From: Desulfococcus sp041737845
Lineage (GTDB): Bacteria; Desulfobacterota; Desulfobacteria; Desulfobacterales; Desulfococcaceae
NCBI RefSeq assembly: GCF_041737845.1
Contig: NZ_JBGSQX010000072.1
Coordinates: forward strand, 1-52,733
DNA: 52,733 nt
Reading direction: 5' to 3'
Both the position numbers and the translations under genes were made by a program. Shown piece after piece: positions 50,681 to 52,733 of the stretch. The notes beneath the pieces were generated by a model that worked only from the letters and a program-made list of their open reading frames with translations, searched no databases and was not told the origin of the DNA. The number at the start of each line of letters is the position of its first letter. The stretch's first letter is position 1.

Positions 50681-51883
50681 TTACGGACCATCGGCCATGG
50701 GCTTGAGCGGCACGGTCAGCCCGACGCGGGTGCCGCCCCCCGGCGAGGACTGGATCTCGAAATCCCCGCCGAGATGAAACAGGCGCTCCCGGATGGAGAA
50801 CAGGCCGAAGCCGCCGCCCGCATCGGGCTTGAATCGGGTCCCCGCGACCTCAAACCCGATCCCGTTGTCTTTGATTTCTATGGTAACGCATTCGCAGCCC
50901 CGGGAGATGCGGACCTCCGCATGGGTCGCTCCGGCATGCTTGACCACATTGAAAAGCAGTTCGCGGATGGAGCGGAAGAGGTGAATCCGGGAGGGACTGT
51001 CCAGGGATTTCACGTCATCATCACAGTGGAGATCGATGGTCAGATGATGCTTCTCGGCGATCTTGTCGATGTGGTCCTTGACCGCGGCCGTCAGCCCCAG
51101 CTCATACAGGATCGGGGAGCTGAGTTCGTATGACAGGTCGCGGGTCTCCTTGATGACGCAGCGGACATTTTGGATGATGCCGTCGATGGTATCCGCGTGC
51201 CGGGGGTCCTCCATGCCGCGCTTGAGCCGTCCCAGCTCGATCTTGATCCTCGCGAGGGCCTGGCCGACGCTGTCGTGAATGTCGCAGGCGATTCGCCTTC
51301 TCTCCCGCTCCTCGGTCAGGGTCAGTTCCGACGTAAGGGACCGGAGCTTCCCCTGCTGCCGCAGCAGTTCCTGGGCCGTCCGCATGCGCTCCCGGTTTTC
51401 CAGCGCCAGTTGGCGGTTGATCTCCTCCAGTTCGGCCGTCCGCTCCCGGACCCGCCGCTCCAGTTCGTCGCGGGCATTCCGCAGTTCCGCCGTTTTCAGC
51501 TTCAGTTCCAAGTTGGTCCGCAGCCGGGCCAGGAGCTCGGCCGCGTTGAACGGTTTGGTGACGTAGTCCGACGCCCCGACCTGAAACCCCTTGACGATGT
51601 CCTCGGGCGTTCCCCGATGGGCGCTGATGAAGATCACCGGGATCTCCCGGGTTTCCGCTCCCTGTTTCAACCGCCGGCACGCCTCGTAGCCGCAGCCGTC
51701 CGGCATGACGATGTCCATCAGGATGAGATCCGGCATCACCTCCCCGGCCATCTCCGGCAGGCGCTTCCCGGTTGTCGCATAGGCGATCCGGTATCCCTCC
51801 GTGTGGAGGATCTTGGCCAGCAACTGAATGTTTTCCCGAATGTCATCCACGATCAGGATCAAGGGCGGCTTGCCGGTCATCAT
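50681..51883 (-). CDS. Receiver-histidine kinase hybrid (NarL-type HisKA_3 kinase)
   Basis: The 400-aa protein has an N-terminal receiver (LIVDDIRENIQ, phospho-Asp in LILMDIVMPDGCGY, Lys in SDYVTKPFNA), a long coiled coil (about residues 135-200), then a HisKA_3 domain. The phospho-His is in RRRIACDIHDSVGQALARI, and the HATPase has FRSIRELLFNVVKHAGAT, KDNGIGF and GGGFGLFSIRERL. HisKA_3 kinases usually pair with NarL-type regulators; none is adjacent. Start chosen at ATG 51883 behind GGAAGG. Confidence 0.9.
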   Translation of the reverse strand: MMTGKPPLILIVDDIRENIQLLAKILHTEGYRIAYATTGKRLPEMAGEVMPDLILMDIVMPDGCGYEACRRLKQGAETREIPVIFISAHRGTPEDIVKGFQVGASDYVTKPFNAAELLARLRTNLELKLKTAELRNARDELERRVRERTAELEEINRQLALENRERMRTAQELLRQQGKLRSLTSELTLTEERERRRIACDIHDSVGQALARIKIELGRLKRGMEDPRHADTIDGIIQNVRCVIKETRDLSYELSSPILYELGLTAAVKDHIDKIAEKHHLTIDLHCDDDVKSLDSPSRIHLFRSIRELLFNVVKHAGATHAEVRISRGCECVTIEIKDNGIGFEVAGTRFKPDAGGGFGLFSIRERLFHLGGDFEIQSSPGGGTRVGLTVPLKPMADGP

Positions 51884-51895
51884 CCATCCTTCCAC

Positions 51896-52280
51896 GCAAC
51901 GGGGTGAACAAAAAGCATGGGCTTCGCGAACGCCAGGGGAACCTAAGGATTAAATCTCATAACAACCTGTTCCCAACGATTTTCATATACAAATTCCAAA
52001 AAAATGCAAGTCGCATCTGCTCCGCCGGGGAAACCTGCGTCGATATCTATCCATTTGACAAACCCGCGGGTTATCGCATAGTGATGGGAGTCGTTCGGAG
52101 AACCATGCGAAAAATGCTGGGACCAGGATTCCGGCCCGCACCGACGCCCGCTGGTGCGTCAACCGCGCCGCCCCGGCAGATGGACCTTACTCACCTGATT
52201 TCTTCAATTTTTCAAACCGCGAGGGCTGGAGGCAAATCCGACGGCGCTTCCGGCAGCGGCATCGACAGGGAGACCTCACC
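51896..52280. other. Intergenic region upstream of ssb
   Basis: No gene is seen. A perfect 12-bp palindrome AACCCGCGGGTT lies at 52061-52072, directly after TTGACA (52055-52060). A weak -10 (CATAGT, 52077-52082) would put the palindrome inside the promoter spacer, a place suited to an operator. GGGAG precedes the ssb ATG. Confidence 0.4.
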
Positions 52281-52733
52281 ATGGCAGGAGTCAACAAAGC
52301 GATTATCATCGGCAGGCTGGGACAGGATCCGGAAATCCGATACTTTCAGGACGGTACGGCCGTCGCCAACTTCAGCGTTGCCACGTCAGAGGAATGGAAG
52401 GACAAGGAGACCGGCGAAAAACGGGAGCGCACGGAGTGGCACCGCATCGTCGCCTTCAAGAGGCTTGCGGAAATCTGCGGGCAGTATCTCGCCAAAGGCC
52501 GGCAGGTTTGCATCGAGGGCCGCATCCAGACCCGCGAGTGGGAAGACCGGGATGGGAACAAGCGCTACACGACGGAGATCGTTGCGAACACCATGCAGAT
52601 GCTCGGTTCGAAAACCGACACCGGACCTCAGAACGCCAATGCCGGCGGCGGCCAGCCCGGGGGGTACGGCAGGGCGCCCCAGGGGAACCCGCCGAATCAG
52701 GGGAACCCGGCTGGCGGCTACCCGGGCGGCCCC
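52281..52733 (+). CDS. ssb: Single-stranded DNA-binding protein (cut by window edge)
   Basis: The first 151 codons are present. The OB-fold begins MAGVNKAIIIGRLGQDPEIR and has VANFSVATSEEW, EWHRIVAFKRLAEICGQYL and the family's VCIEGRIQTREWEDRDG, covering about residues 1-110. A Gly/Pro/Asn/Gln-rich flexible tail follows, and the acidic C-terminal tip lies beyond the window. SSB coats single-stranded DNA in replication, repair and recombination. Confidence 0.96.
   Translation, partial: MAGVNKAIIIGRLGQDPEIRYFQDGTAVANFSVATSEEWKDKETGEKRERTEWHRIVAFKRLAEICGQYLAKGRQVCIEGRIQTREWEDRDGNKRYTTEIVANTMQMLGSKTDTGPQNANAGGGQPGGYGRAPQGNPPNQGNPAGGYPGGP

Noticed and set aside
1..52733. A CRISPR array or tandem repeats
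   Set aside because: No regularly spaced direct repeats were seen on reading through. The only repeat-like coding stretch is the charged tail of the 162-aa protein before fliL.

Overview
The window (about 60% GC by eye) looks like chromosomal DNA of a flagellated, strictly anaerobic Desulfobacterota, most likely a sulfate reducer near Desulfosarcina/Desulfococcus. This is an inference. It rests on the HdrCBA-MvhD-MetV-MetF operon, a tungsten-type aldehyde ferredoxin oxidoreductase (AOR), a stand-alone AICAR transformylase, sigma-54 flagellar control and many two-component proteins. No 16S rRNA or other decisive marker is present.

Bases 1-21275 (minus strand) are one large flagellar locus. 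In transcription order it reads flgB-flgC-fliE-fliF-fliG-fliH-fliI-fliJ-fliK-flgD-flgE, then an accessory island, then an unknown membrane protein, fliL-fliM-fliN-fliO-fliP-fliQ-fliR-flhB-flhA and the 5' part of flhF. The island (about 8.4-12.0 kb) holds a HigBA toxin-antitoxin pair, a Fic C-terminal remnant, a complete group II intron with reverse transcriptase and a short PIN-like gene remnant. The downstream half has its own near-perfect sigma-54 promoter (8366-8381). The upstream half has a second one (21356-21371), which faces a third (21608-21623) that drives a response regulator with a degenerate HD-GYP domain plus the stator genes motA and motB. A REC-less sigma-54 activator follows (24961-25977) under a sigma-70 promoter and is the obvious candidate flagellar master regulator.

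From 26 to 31.4 kb lies an AOR module: an unknown 179-aa protein, an AOR behind a perfect consensus sigma-70 promoter, and a convergent operon of an NtrC-type response regulator, a MoaD-like carrier and a ThiF/MoeB-like E1. From 31.7 to 40.7 kb are housekeeping and signalling genes: a YhaO/YhaN (SbcDC-like) nuclease pair, AICAR transformylase, a REC-histidine kinase hybrid, a MazG-like pyrophosphohydrolase, a WHy/LEA14-type lipoprotein and a 58-aa winged-helix protein.

From 40.8 to 48.9 kb is a tightly packed operon hdrC-hdrB-hdrA-mvhD-metV-metF-frhB with promoter and terminator. It encodes a methylene-tetrahydrofolate reductase joined to heterodisulfide-reductase-type electron transfer (Wood-Ljungdahl pathway). 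Its mvhD is interrupted by an in-frame UGA at the conserved cysteine and reads on for 81 codons to an ATGA overlap with metV, so it is almost certainly a selenoprotein that ordinary gene calling would truncate. The window ends with a tandem-ACT protein, a multi-pass membrane protein, a second REC-histidine kinase and the start of ssb.
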